Source: Nonomuraea soli
GTDB taxonomy: Bacteria > Actinomycetota > Actinomycetes > Streptosporangiales > Streptosporangiaceae
Reading direction: 5' to 3'
DNA length: 64,000 nucleotides
Assembly (NCBI RefSeq): GCF_013761175.1
Contig: NZ_JACDUR010000001.1
Span: 1,054,001-1,118,000 of the forward strand
The first letter of the stretch is position 1. Every line of letters begins with the position of its first letter. Positions 36,059 through 43,734 of this stretch are shown piece by piece. Made by a program: the position numbers and the translations under genes. The notes below the pieces were generated by a model that worked only from the letters and a program-made list of their open reading frames with translations, was not told the origin of the DNA and did no database searches.

Positions 36059-37330
36059 TCAGCCCTCGTCGTCGCCTTCCACCGAGCTGGGTTCGACCCG
36101 GCCGGGCCCGTCGTCGTTGTCCTCGGGCTCGTCCGCCTTCGACGGCTTGCCGGACGGTTTGTCGGACGGCTTGCCGGTCGGCTTGCCCGAGGGCGACGCG
36201 GGCGTCTTCGACGGCTTCGAGCCGCGGGTCGGGGTGCCCGAGGGGTTCGACGAGCCGAGCCGCTCGGGTGTGGCCCCCGAGGGGGTGTCCGACGGCTGGC
36301 TCGGGGTGCCCTGCCGTACGCCGTCGTCCGTCCGCGAGACGCTGCTGGAGGCGGCGGGCGGGGCGGAGGGGCGCTCGCCCGCGGCGCCGCGGTTGGTGAA
36401 CCAGGCGGCGCCGCCCGCGACCAGGGCGACCGCGAGCGCGGCGGCCGCCACGGCCAGCACCCTTCGCCGCGGGCCGGGCCCGGAGTCCGGCGGCGGGGGC
36501 ACGGGCCCGGTGGGGCCCGCGGGCGCTCCGGTGACGATGGCCGCCAGCCGCTGCTCGGTCTCCTCCATGGTCATGCGCTCGTCCGGGTGCTTGCGCAGCA
36601 GCCCGGTGATGACCGGCGCCAGCGCTCCCGCCCTGGCCATCGGGGCGGGCTGAGCGTGGATCACCGCGCCCAGGGTGGCCAGGGGGTTGTCCCGCTGGAA
36701 GGGGGAGCAGCCCTCGACCGCGTGGTAGAGCGTGACGCCCAGCGACCACAGGTCGGAGGCGGGCGTCGCGTCGGAGCCCATGGCCCGCTCGGGGGCGATG
36801 AAGGCGGGCGTGCCGACCAGGACGCCCGTCCGGGTCACCGTCACGTCGTCGGGCGTGGTGGCGATGCCGAAATCGGTCAGCACCGCCCTGCCGCCCTCGG
36901 TGAGCAGCACGTTGTCGGGCTTCACGTCACGGTGCAGCACCCCGGCGGCGTGCGCGGCCCGCAGCGCCGCCAGCACCTGCAGCCCGATCTCGGCCACCCG
37001 GCGTGGTGGCAGCGGCGCCAGCGAGCCGAGCGTGTCGGAGGGCACCAGCTGCATGACGATCCACGGATGGCCGCCCTCCTCCAGCACGTCGTAGACGGCG
37101 GCCACGCCGGGATGCGAGACCCGGCCCGCGGCGCGCGCTTCACGGAAGGTGCGCCGGGTGAAGGCCTCTCGGTCCTCCTCGGTCAGGTCGGCGGGAGGGA
37201 ACACCTCCTTGACCGCCACGTCACGGTCCAGCACCTCGTCGTGCGCGTGCCAGACCTTGCCCATGCCGCCACGCCCGATGGGCCGAAGCAAGCGATATCG
37301 TCCACCGACTATCCCCGCACTGTCGGACAT
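36059..37330 (-). CDS. Membrane Ser/Thr protein kinase (last gene of the operon)
   Basis: 423 residues. A Hanks-type kinase domain (about 11-270) with GRGGMGKVW, VAVKEV (ATP lysine), HRDVKPDN, LTDFGIA and GTPAFIAPER is complete. A membrane helix (about 290-312) is followed by a disordered outside tail of about 110 residues rich in Ser, Thr, Pro and Lys with GKPSDKPSGKPS-type repeats and an acidic end. There is no folded sensor domain, unlike its two upstream paralogues. It starts 10 bp after azlD and ends 8 bp from rluD, tail to tail with no visible terminator. Confidence 0.92.
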   Translation of the reverse strand: MSDSAGIVGGRYRLLRPIGRGGMGKVWHAHDEVLDRDVAVKEVFPPADLTEEDREAFTRRTFREARAAGRVSHPGVAAVYDVLEEGGHPWIVMQLVPSDTLGSLAPLPPRRVAEIGLQVLAALRAAHAAGVLHRDVKPDNVLLTEGGRAVLTDFGIATTPDDVTVTRTGVLVGTPAFIAPERAMGSDATPASDLWSLGVTLYHAVEGCSPFQRDNPLATLGAVIHAQPAPMARAGALAPVITGLLRKHPDERMTMEETEQRLAAIVTGAPAGPTGPVPPPPDSGPGPRRRVLAVAAAALAVALVAGGAAWFTNRGAAGERPSAPPAASSSVSRTDDGVRQGTPSQPSDTPSGATPERLGSSNPSGTPTRGSKPSKTPASPSGKPTGKPSDKPSGKPSKADEPEDNDDGPGRVEPSSVEGDDEG

Positions 37331-37340
37331 GCCGGACGCG

Positions 37341-37652
37341 CTACCCGAGAAGCAGCCTCACAAGCGCGGTGACCACGGCGGCCGAGGCCAGGATCACGAG
37401 AAAGGGCGCGCGCAGCAGCAGCGCCACCACCGCCGCCCCCAGCCCGCAGGTGCGCGCCACGTCGAAGTGCAGCTCACCGCTCTGGGTGAAGGTCTGCACC
37501 GCGATCAGCGCCGCCAGCAACGCCACGGGCACCAGTTCGGCGAAGCGCCGCACGCGGGGATGGTCGAGCACCCGGCGCGGCGCCGCCAGGCCCGCCACCT
37601 TCAGCGCGTAACACCCCACGCAGACCACAATGATCGCCCACCACAACGTCAT
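37341..37652 (-). CDS. azlD: AzlD family branched-chain amino acid transport subunit
   Basis: 103 residues with about four membrane helices (TLWWAIIVVCVGCYALKVAGL, LVPVALLAALIAVQ, GAAVVALLLRAPFLVILASAAVVTALVRLLL in pieces). AzlD is the small partner of AzlC in export of branched-chain amino acids and analogues. ATG 37652 overlaps the azlC stop (ATGA), the usual arrangement. Confidence 0.9.
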   Translation of the reverse strand: MTLWWAIIVVCVGCYALKVAGLAAPRRVLDHPRVRRFAELVPVALLAALIAVQTFTQSGELHFDVARTCGLGAAVVALLLRAPFLVILASAAVVTALVRLLLG

Positions 37653-38302
37653 CGCATCATCACCACCAAAACGGCCACGGCGGACAACAGGACGGGAACA
37701 CCGGCGGGCAGCAGCGGGGTCGTCGCCAGGGCGATCGCCACCGCGCCGAGGGCCAGCAGGCGCAGCTCGGGACTCTCGGCCAGGCGCGGCCACAGGATCG
37801 CCAGGAAGGCCGCCGGGCCCACGGCGTCCAGGCCGAAGGCGGCGGGGTCGCCCAGGAACTCGGTGCCGACCGCCCCGGCCAGCGTCGTCAGGTTCCACAT
37901 GAAGTAGAGGGTCACGAAGGTCGTGGTGAAGCCCTGCCGGGCGCTCTCGGGGTCGGGCTGGGCCATGGCCACGGCGGTGGTCTCGTCGATCACGCCCTGG
38001 GCGACCAGCAGCCGCCTGGGCCCCGACACCTTCAGCACGTCGGCCATGCGCAGGCCGTACAGGGTGTTGCGGCCGCCGAGCAGCAGCGCTCCCGCGCTGG
38101 CCGCCAGCAGGTCGCCGCCCCCGGCGACGGCGCCGATCAGGGCGAACTGCGACGCACCGGTGAAGGCCAGCAGGCTCAGCACACAGGCCTGCGCCACGTT
38201 CAGGCCGGAGGTCACCGCGGCGGCGCCGAAGGCCACCCCCGACAGGCCCACGGCGAAGCCGACCCCCAGTCCATCGCGGATCGCGGTGGAAATCTGTTTC
38301 AT
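37649..38302 (-). CDS. azlC: AzlC family branched-chain amino acid exporter subunit
   Basis: 217 residues with five or six membrane helices and the family signatures FGAAAVTSGLNVAQACVLSLL, FTGASQFALIGAVAGGG, NTLYGLRMADVL and DETTAVAM. With AzlD it forms an amino-acid exporter (LIV-E type). It starts 14 bp after the AraC regulator, which may control it. The azlCD pair lies between kinase genes, an unexpected setting. Confidence 0.93.
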   Translation of the reverse strand: MKQISTAIRDGLGVGFAVGLSGVAFGAAAVTSGLNVAQACVLSLLAFTGASQFALIGAVAGGGDLLAASAGALLLGGRNTLYGLRMADVLKVSGPRRLLVAQGVIDETTAVAMAQPDPESARQGFTTTFVTLYFMWNLTTLAGAVGTEFLGDPAAFGLDAVGPAAFLAILWPRLAESPELRLLALGAVAIALATTPLLPAGVPVLLSAVAVLVVMMR

Positions 38303-38316
38303 ACTTCTGAGGGTAT

Positions 38317-39117
38317 TTAGTGCGTCTTGTACGTTCCTGCGGCCCTCTGGTAGGCGGCGGGCGGCACCCCCACGATGCGCTTGAAGTGCCGCGTCAGATG
38401 CGCCTGGTCGGTGAAGCCCACCTCGGCCGCGACCCTGGCGGCCGGCATGCCCGCGGCCAGCAGGCGCCGGGCCTCGCGCACCCGCAGCGTGGTCAGGTAG
38501 GCGTGCGGGGGCAGGCCGGTGGCGGCCTTGAACGCCCGCAGCAGCGGGAAGGGCGCCGACCGCACCGCCTCGGCCAGGCCCTCCAGCGAGGGCGGCTCGA
38601 CCAGGCGCTCGTGCAGCAGCTCCACCGCCTGCCGTACCTCCTGCGAACCCGCGGCGGCCTCGCGCGGAGGTCTCGGCGAGGCGTGGCGGGAGACCAGCTC
38701 GGCGGCGAAGGTGCGCATGAGCGTCGAGGCCGCCAGATCGTCGCCGTGCTCGGCGGCCGCGTGCGTGCGCAGCAGGAGCCCGGCCAGCGCCGGGTCCTCG
38801 ATCACCGGATCGCCGAAGTACGGCGTGCCGCTCTCGGAGATCGTCTCCACGGGTGGATACATCATCCGGTAGGCCCAGCCCTCGGGCACGCCCGCCTGGC
38901 CGGTGTGCTCGTACTCAGGGCTCACCACGACCAGCTGGCCCGTGCCCGCCCTGTAGGTCGAGCCCCGGCAGGCGAACTCCTCCACCCCGGCCACGATCAC
39001 GCCGATCGCGAACTCCTCGTGCGTGTGACGGGCGTAGCGGTGGGTGACGTAGCGGGCGTGCAGCAGGTCGACCCGGGGCAGGGCCGGGTGACGCCAGAAC
39101 CTGGCCTGCTCCTTCAT
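38317..39117 (-). CDS. AraC-family transcriptional regulator
   Basis: 266 residues. An N-terminal cupin-type ligand domain (RYARHTHEEFAIGVIVAGVEEF, GTGQLVVVSPEYEHTGQ) and two C-terminal helix-turn-helix units ending VAAEVGFTDQAHLTRHFKRIVGVPPAAYQR. AraC regulators of this type often sit next to and control amino-acid exporters of the AzlC or LysE types; azlCD follows directly. ATG 39117 overlaps the stop of the preceding kinase (ATGA), so its translation is tied to the kinase mRNA. Confidence 0.92.
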   Translation of the reverse strand: MKEQARFWRHPALPRVDLLHARYVTHRYARHTHEEFAIGVIVAGVEEFACRGSTYRAGTGQLVVVSPEYEHTGQAGVPEGWAYRMMYPPVETISESGTPYFGDPVIEDPALAGLLLRTHAAAEHGDDLAASTLMRTFAAELVSRHASPRPPREAAAGSQEVRQAVELLHERLVEPPSLEGLAEAVRSAPFPLLRAFKAATGLPPHAYLTTLRVREARRLLAAGMPAARVAAEVGFTDQAHLTRHFKRIVGVPPAAYQRAAGTYKTH

Positions 39118-40754
39118 GACGGGCGGAAGGTCCTGGCGAAGGCGTCGAAATACTTCAGGTCCGCGGCCCAGCTGTACTGCGGCGCCTCCCAGTACAGGGC
39201 GAACGGGCGGCCGTCGGCGGTGCGGAAGCCGCGGTTGATCACGTGGATCTGGATGCCGCCGCGCTCGCGGACGAACTCCCAGTCGGCGGCGGGCACACCC
39301 TGGTAGGTGAGGTCGCGGATGGCGATCCTGCGGTAGGCCTTGAACTCGCCGCGCTCCATGATCTGGCTCTCCAGGTCCCGCCAGTGGGCGCTCTCGTCGG
39401 AGTAGTCCTTCTCGTGCTCGGTCCACTCCACGGTGAGCTGGCCCTGGACGCCGGGGCCGCTGAAGTTGACGCTGGCGCGGGTCCGGTGCTTGGTGGCGGT
39501 CCAGCCCTTGGGCAGGCCGATGGAGAAGCCGCCCGCCTCGGAGGTGACGCGCCGCCAGCCTCGGGGGAGCGCGGTCGGCGCGGGCGTGCGGGTGACGGTC
39601 GGGCTCTGGGTCGGGGTCGGGGTCGGGGTCGGGGTCGCGGTGGGGCTGGGGCTCGTGGTGGGGCCCGAGGCGGTGCCGGTGCCCGTGCCGCTGAGCCACC
39701 ACCAGCCGCCGCCCGCCGCGGCGGCCACCACGATGGCGGCTGCGGGAACGATCCAGAGGGCGGGGCGCCGCCTGGACGGACGGGTGGGCGGCCTGTGGGT
39801 GCCGTGGAGGGTGGAGGGCGCGGGCGTCACACCCGGGGGACCGTACGGCGCGCCTGGTCCACCCGGTCCACCCGGTCCTCCCGGTCCACTCGGTCCACTC
39901 GGTCCGCTTGGTCCGCTTGGTCCGCCCGGGAAGGAGGCCGAGGTGCTGTGCTGCGCCTGGGCGGCGTGCAGGATCGCCTCGGCCTGCGCCGCGCTCATGC
40001 GCGCGGCGGGGTCGGCGTGGAGCAGCCCCATGATGGCCGGAGCCAGGGGACCCGCCAGGCGCGGCGGCTCGGGCCTGTCGCGCAGCACCGCGGCGACGGC
40101 GGCGGCCCACGAGTCGCCCCCGAAGGGCGCCCGCCCCTCGGCGGCCGTGTACAACGTCGCGCCGAGCGACCACAGGTCGGAGGCGGGGGTCGCGGGCAGC
40201 CCGTTGAGCCGCTCGGGCGGCATGAAGGCGGGCGTGCCGACGAGGTGGCCGGTGCCCGTCATGGCGGGATCGGACTCGGAGGAGGCGATGCCGAAGTCGG
40301 TGAGCACGACACGGCCGTCGTCGGCCAGCAGGACGTTCTCCGGCTTGACGTCGCGGTGCAGCACCCCGCCGGCGTGGGCCGCGCGCAGGGCGCTCAGGAC
40401 GGCCAGGCCGACGCGGGCGACGTGGGGCACCGGCAGCGGGCCGTGCCTCTTGACCGCGGCGGCCAGCGAGCGCGAGGGCACCAGCTGCATGACGATCCAG
40501 GGACGCCCGTCCTCCTCGACGACGTCGTGGACGACGACGATCGCCGGATGGTCGAGCCGGCCGGCGGCTCGGGCCTCGCGGACGGTGCGCCGGTTGAGCT
40601 CTTCGCGCCGGCGGTCGCCGACCCCGGCGTAGCGGACCTCCTTGACCGCGACGACGCGGTCGAGCAGCTCGTCGTGGGCGCGCCAGACGATGCCCATCCC
40701 GCCCTCGCCGAGGGGTTCGATCAGCCGATACCTCTTGGCGACGTGCCTGTCCAC
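39114..40754 (-). CDS. Membrane Ser/Thr protein kinase with collagen-like linker and sensor domain
   Basis: 546 residues. The kinase domain (about 8-265) has GEGGMGIVW, VVAVKEV, HRDVKPEN, LTDFGIA and GTPAFMPPER. It is followed by Gly-Pro-Ser/Gly triplets (GPSGPSGPSGPSGPGGPGG), a basic stop-transfer region, a membrane helix (about 330-352), a Thr-Pro repeat stalk and a roughly 150-residue outside domain (GGFSIGLPKGW ... ADWEF ... NRGFRTADG ... FDAFARTFRPS). The same outside domain ends the upstream kinase. Ligand unknown. Starts 13 bp after that kinase and overlaps araC by 4 bp. Confidence 0.93.
   Translation of the reverse strand: MDRHVAKRYRLIEPLGEGGMGIVWRAHDELLDRVVAVKEVRYAGVGDRRREELNRRTVREARAAGRLDHPAIVVVHDVVEEDGRPWIVMQLVPSRSLAAAVKRHGPLPVPHVARVGLAVLSALRAAHAGGVLHRDVKPENVLLADDGRVVLTDFGIASSESDPAMTGTGHLVGTPAFMPPERLNGLPATPASDLWSLGATLYTAAEGRAPFGGDSWAAAVAAVLRDRPEPPRLAGPLAPAIMGLLHADPAARMSAAQAEAILHAAQAQHSTSASFPGGPSGPSGPSGPSGPGGPGGPGGPGAPYGPPGVTPAPSTLHGTHRPPTRPSRRRPALWIVPAAAIVVAAAAGGGWWWLSGTGTGTASGPTTSPSPTATPTPTPTPTQSPTVTRTPAPTALPRGWRRVTSEAGGFSIGLPKGWTATKHRTRASVNFSGPGVQGQLTVEWTEHEKDYSDESAHWRDLESQIMERGEFKAYRRIAIRDLTYQGVPAADWEFVRERGGIQIHVINRGFRTADGRPFALYWEAPQYSWAADLKYFDAFARTFRPS
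39856..39929 (-). repeat. 9-bp coding repeats (collagen-like triplets)
   Basis: About eight copies of a 9-bp unit, read on the minus strand as GGACC plus a variable codon, encode Gly-Pro-Ser then Gly-Pro-Gly triplets in the juxtamembrane part of the kinase. The units differ mainly at one or two bases. Confidence 0.8.
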
Positions 40755-40767
40755 CCGCGAAGCCTAC

Positions 40768-42558
40768 CTACTTGGCCGGCTTGAACGTGTCGGCAAATGT
40801 CTCGAAAAAGTGGAAGTCCTTCTTCCACCGGCTGTCGAGGTTGTGCCAGTAGATCGAGTAGCCCATGCCGCCCTTGGTGACGAATCCCCGGTTGAGCACC
40901 CGCGTCTTGCCCGAGTTGGTGACCCAGGTGAACTCCCAGTCCGCGGCCTTCTCCATGTAGTCGACGGCCTTGATGCCGACCAGCTTGTAGCCCCCGAAAC
41001 GGCCGGGGGCGCCCTTGTCGGAACGCTTCCAGTCGGCGACCGGGTCGGGACCGGCCTTCTTGACCTGGTCGATCGCCATGAACGCGTTGGAGGCGGCGCC
41101 CGGGCCGCGGAAGAAGACCTGCGAGCCCTCGCGCTTGTACGGCTCCCACCCCTTGGGCAGGCCGACCTGGAAGCCCGACTCGTCCTTGTACATCTTCCAG
41201 CCGTCGGGCAGCGCCGCCTTGGGCGGCTCCGTGGAGGCGGAGGGCGTGGGGCTGGGGGCGGCCGTGGTCGGCGGGGCGCTGGGGCTCTCGCTCGCCTGCT
41301 GGGAGGCGCTCGGGGTGGAGGACGGCGTCGAGGAGGCCTTCGCGGCCTGGCTCTGCGGTGTGACGGTGCTCTCGGGGTCGCCGGCCGACTTCATGCCCAG
41401 CCAGGTTCCCAGGCCCGCCACGACCGCCACGGCGGCGACCACGGCGACGATCGCCCCGACCTTGCGGTTGCCGGGCCGGTCCGCCTCCACCGTGCGCTCG
41501 GGGGCTAGGCGGGCGCCCGTCTCGGGCAGTGCGGGAGGCTCGGGGCTGCGGGCCGCCTGGGCGGAGGCCTTGGCGGAGCGCGCGGGGGCGGGCGGCACCG
41601 GACGCAGGTTCGGGTCGGTGGGCGTGTCGTCCTCTACCGGCATCACTTCAGTGTGTGCCCGTTGCGTCACATTGCGCAATGTCGGCGGGGGAGCGGCGGG
41701 CCGTTCGGGGGCGGACACGTCGCGCAGCTTGCGCATCGCGTCGCCGTACGACAGCCGGTCCTCAGGCTCTCTGGCGAGCAGGCCCAGGATGACCGGGGCC
41801 AGCGGGCCGGCCTTGGCGGGCGGCGCGGGGTCGTCGTTGAGTACGGCGTGCATGGTGGCCATGACCATGCCGCGCTCGTGCGGCGCGCGGCCCTCGACGG
41901 CGGTGTAGAGCGTGGCGCCGAGCGACCACAGGTCGGACTCGCGCCGCGCGGGCAGGCCCTTGAGCCGCTCGGGCGCGATGAAGGCGGGCGTGCCGGCCAG
42001 CCCCGTCATGGTGAGCTGGGTCTCGGTCTCCAGGGTGGCGATGCCGAAGTCGGTGAGCACGACGCGGCCGTCGTCGGCCAGCAGGACGTTCTCCGGCTTG
42101 ACGTCGCGGTGCAGCACCCCGGCCTCGTGCGCGCCGTGCAGGGCGTCGAGGACGGCCAGGCCGATCTCGGCGACCCGGCGGTACGGCAGCGGCCCGTCCT
42201 TCTTGATCACCGTGCCGAGGGAGCGCGAGGGCACCATCTGCATGACGATCCAGGGCTGGTCGTCCTCCTCGATCACGTCGTAGACGACGATCACGTTGGG
42301 ATGCTCGAAGCGGGCGGCGGCCCTGGCCTCGCGCATGGTGCGCCGGTTCAGCAGCTGCACCTCCTCGCCCAGGTCGCTGCTGTAACGCACCTCCTTGACC
42401 GCCACGGTGCGGTCCAGGAGTTCGTCGTGGGCACGCCAGACGATGCCCATTCCGCCCCTGCCGATGGGCTCCTGCAGTTGGTACCGACCGGCGATCCGGC
42501 GACCAGGGTTCTGTCTCAACGGCCACAAACCCCCTTCTAAGCCAACAGATACTCCCAT
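40768..42558 (-). CDS. Membrane Ser/Thr protein kinase with sensor domain (first gene of the operon)
   Basis: 596 residues from ATG 42558. Kinase domain with GRGGMGIVW, VAVKEVRY, HRDVKPEN, LTDFGIA and GTPAFIAPER; a Pro/Ala-rich linker; a membrane helix (about 365-387, VGAIVAVVAAVAVVAGLGTW); a Ser/Thr/Pro stalk; and an outside domain (SGFQVGLPKGWEPYK ... ADWEFTW ... NRGFVTKGGMGYSIYW ... FFETFADTFKPAK) homologous to that of the next kinase. The start is uncertain: TTG 42519 (RQNPGRRIAGRYQ) with AAGGGGG upstream would drop 13 odd residues. Wall fragments or lipid II are known ligands for PASTA-type kinases, but this domain is not PASTA. Confidence 0.92.
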   Translation of the reverse strand: MGVSVGLEGGLWPLRQNPGRRIAGRYQLQEPIGRGGMGIVWRAHDELLDRTVAVKEVRYSSDLGEEVQLLNRRTMREARAAARFEHPNVIVVYDVIEEDDQPWIVMQMVPSRSLGTVIKKDGPLPYRRVAEIGLAVLDALHGAHEAGVLHRDVKPENVLLADDGRVVLTDFGIATLETETQLTMTGLAGTPAFIAPERLKGLPARRESDLWSLGATLYTAVEGRAPHERGMVMATMHAVLNDDPAPPAKAGPLAPVILGLLAREPEDRLSYGDAMRKLRDVSAPERPAAPPPTLRNVTQRAHTEVMPVEDDTPTDPNLRPVPPAPARSAKASAQAARSPEPPALPETGARLAPERTVEADRPGNRKVGAIVAVVAAVAVVAGLGTWLGMKSAGDPESTVTPQSQAAKASSTPSSTPSASQQASESPSAPPTTAAPSPTPSASTEPPKAALPDGWKMYKDESGFQVGLPKGWEPYKREGSQVFFRGPGAASNAFMAIDQVKKAGPDPVADWKRSDKGAPGRFGGYKLVGIKAVDYMEKAADWEFTWVTNSGKTRVLNRGFVTKGGMGYSIYWHNLDSRWKKDFHFFETFADTFKPAK

Positions 42559-42633
42559 AGCGATCGGTGATCGGCGACTCGCGTGGGAGCCAGGCTTACG
42601 GCATGGCGAATCGCCTGCCCGATTGGAGATGAT

Positions 42634-43668
42634 TTATGGCAAGGTGAGGTTGTTGAGTAGGCGCTTCGGGCCGGAATCGATCTGCCTGGCGACCAACTCG
42701 CCGAGCCGCCGGTAGCCGTCCGCGGTCGGGTGATAGCTGCGGCTGTAGACCAGCAGGCGCTCCACGTTGACGTCCAGGGCGTTCATGTACGGCTGGGCGC
42801 GGCCGATCTCGTGACCCTCGAAGGCATCGTAGGGATCGACGAACTCCGCGCTGCCAGGACCCTTGAACGCCGCGATCGCGCGGTCGAACTCGGCGACCGC
42901 CGCCCCGATGGTCTCGTTCAGGCGGCGCCCGACCCGGTTCAGCCAGCGCTGGTCGTCGGGGGAGAGGTTGTCGACCCGCCCGCCCGGGTCGCGCGGGAAG
43001 ATCCGCGGGTAGCCGACCACGACGACACGGGCCTGCGGCGCCCGGTCGCGGATGGCCCGCAGCACCTCGCGCATCCTCGGGCCCAGGTCGTCGATGCGCT
43101 TGAGCACGGCCGGCTCCTGCTCGACGCACGTCGACGACCACGGCAGCCGCACGATGCACTCCTTGAGCACGTCGGTGAAGCCCGCGTCGTTGCCGCCGAT
43201 GCTCACCGTCACCAGGCTCGTCTCGGCCGTGACCCGGTCGATCTGGGGGCTGTGGCCGTGCTGGCCCTTGAGCAGGTTCGTGGTCGTCGCGCCCGCGCAC
43301 GCCCAGAACGAGGCGCCGCCGGCGAACGGGTGGCTCCTGGTGATCTGCGGCACGTAGGAGCCGCTGGAGCGGTGGCACAGGCCCGCCCCCCGGTCGATCG
43401 GTGGCGCGCCCGGATCGTAGACGCCCTCACCCGAGGAGAAGGAGTCGCCGAGGGCGATGTAGGCGCCGCTGAGCGCGGCCTGCTTCGGCGTGAGGCGCTT
43501 GACCTGCGGGAGCGTGCCCGTCGTGGTGTCAGGACAGCCGATGCCGAGGGCCTTGCAGGCGACGACGTCGAAAGCGCCCGTCCAGAACGCGGTCAGCGCG
43601 AGCGCGACCCCGAGGACGGCGGAAAGTACGGCATGCGTGAATGGGCGGTTCGCCGCGTCCAGAGTCAT
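42634..43668 (-). CDS. Secreted or membrane-anchored SGNH/GDSL hydrolase
   Basis: 344 residues. An uncleaved signal anchor or signal peptide (about 14-32) precedes an SGNH hydrolase domain: ALGDSFSSGEG with nucleophile Ser76, VTVSIGGNDAGFTDV (block III Asn), and block V SYHPTADGY with His313. The usual Asp three residues before that His is replaced by Ser, as in some Ser-His dyad esterases of actinomycetes. Cys pairs suggest export. Substrate unknown (lipid or acetyl ester). A hairpin covers its ribosome site. Confidence 0.9.
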   Translation of the reverse strand: MTLDAANRPFTHAVLSAVLGVALALTAFWTGAFDVVACKALGIGCPDTTTGTLPQVKRLTPKQAALSGAYIALGDSFSSGEGVYDPGAPPIDRGAGLCHRSSGSYVPQITRSHPFAGGASFWACAGATTTNLLKGQHGHSPQIDRVTAETSLVTVSIGGNDAGFTDVLKECIVRLPWSSTCVEQEPAVLKRIDDLGPRMREVLRAIRDRAPQARVVVVGYPRIFPRDPGGRVDNLSPDDQRWLNRVGRRLNETIGAAVAEFDRAIAAFKGPGSAEFVDPYDAFEGHEIGRAQPYMNALDVNVERLLVYSRSYHPTADGYRRLGELVARQIDSGPKRLLNNLTLP

Positions 43669-43694
43669 CCTCCCCGATTGCCTCTTTGGGGAGG
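43669..43694 (-). promoter_or_regulatory. Hairpin occluding the ribosome site of the SGNH gene
   Basis: On the minus strand CCTCCCC (43694-43688) pairs perfectly with GGGGAGG (43675-43669), which is the only ribosome-site-like sequence and touches the ATG directly. The 12-base loop is AAAGAGGCAATC. It could act as a translational switch or as a terminator for the permease mRNA; there is no T-run. Confidence 0.45.
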
Positions 43695-43734
43695 ATAACC
43701 CGGCGTCGAGATCGTTACGCCAGGCGTTTTCCGG

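Noticed and set aside
39856..39929. Possible CRISPR-like array
   Set aside because: The repeat unit is 9 bp without spacers and lies in frame in a kinase gene, encoding Gly-Pro triplets.
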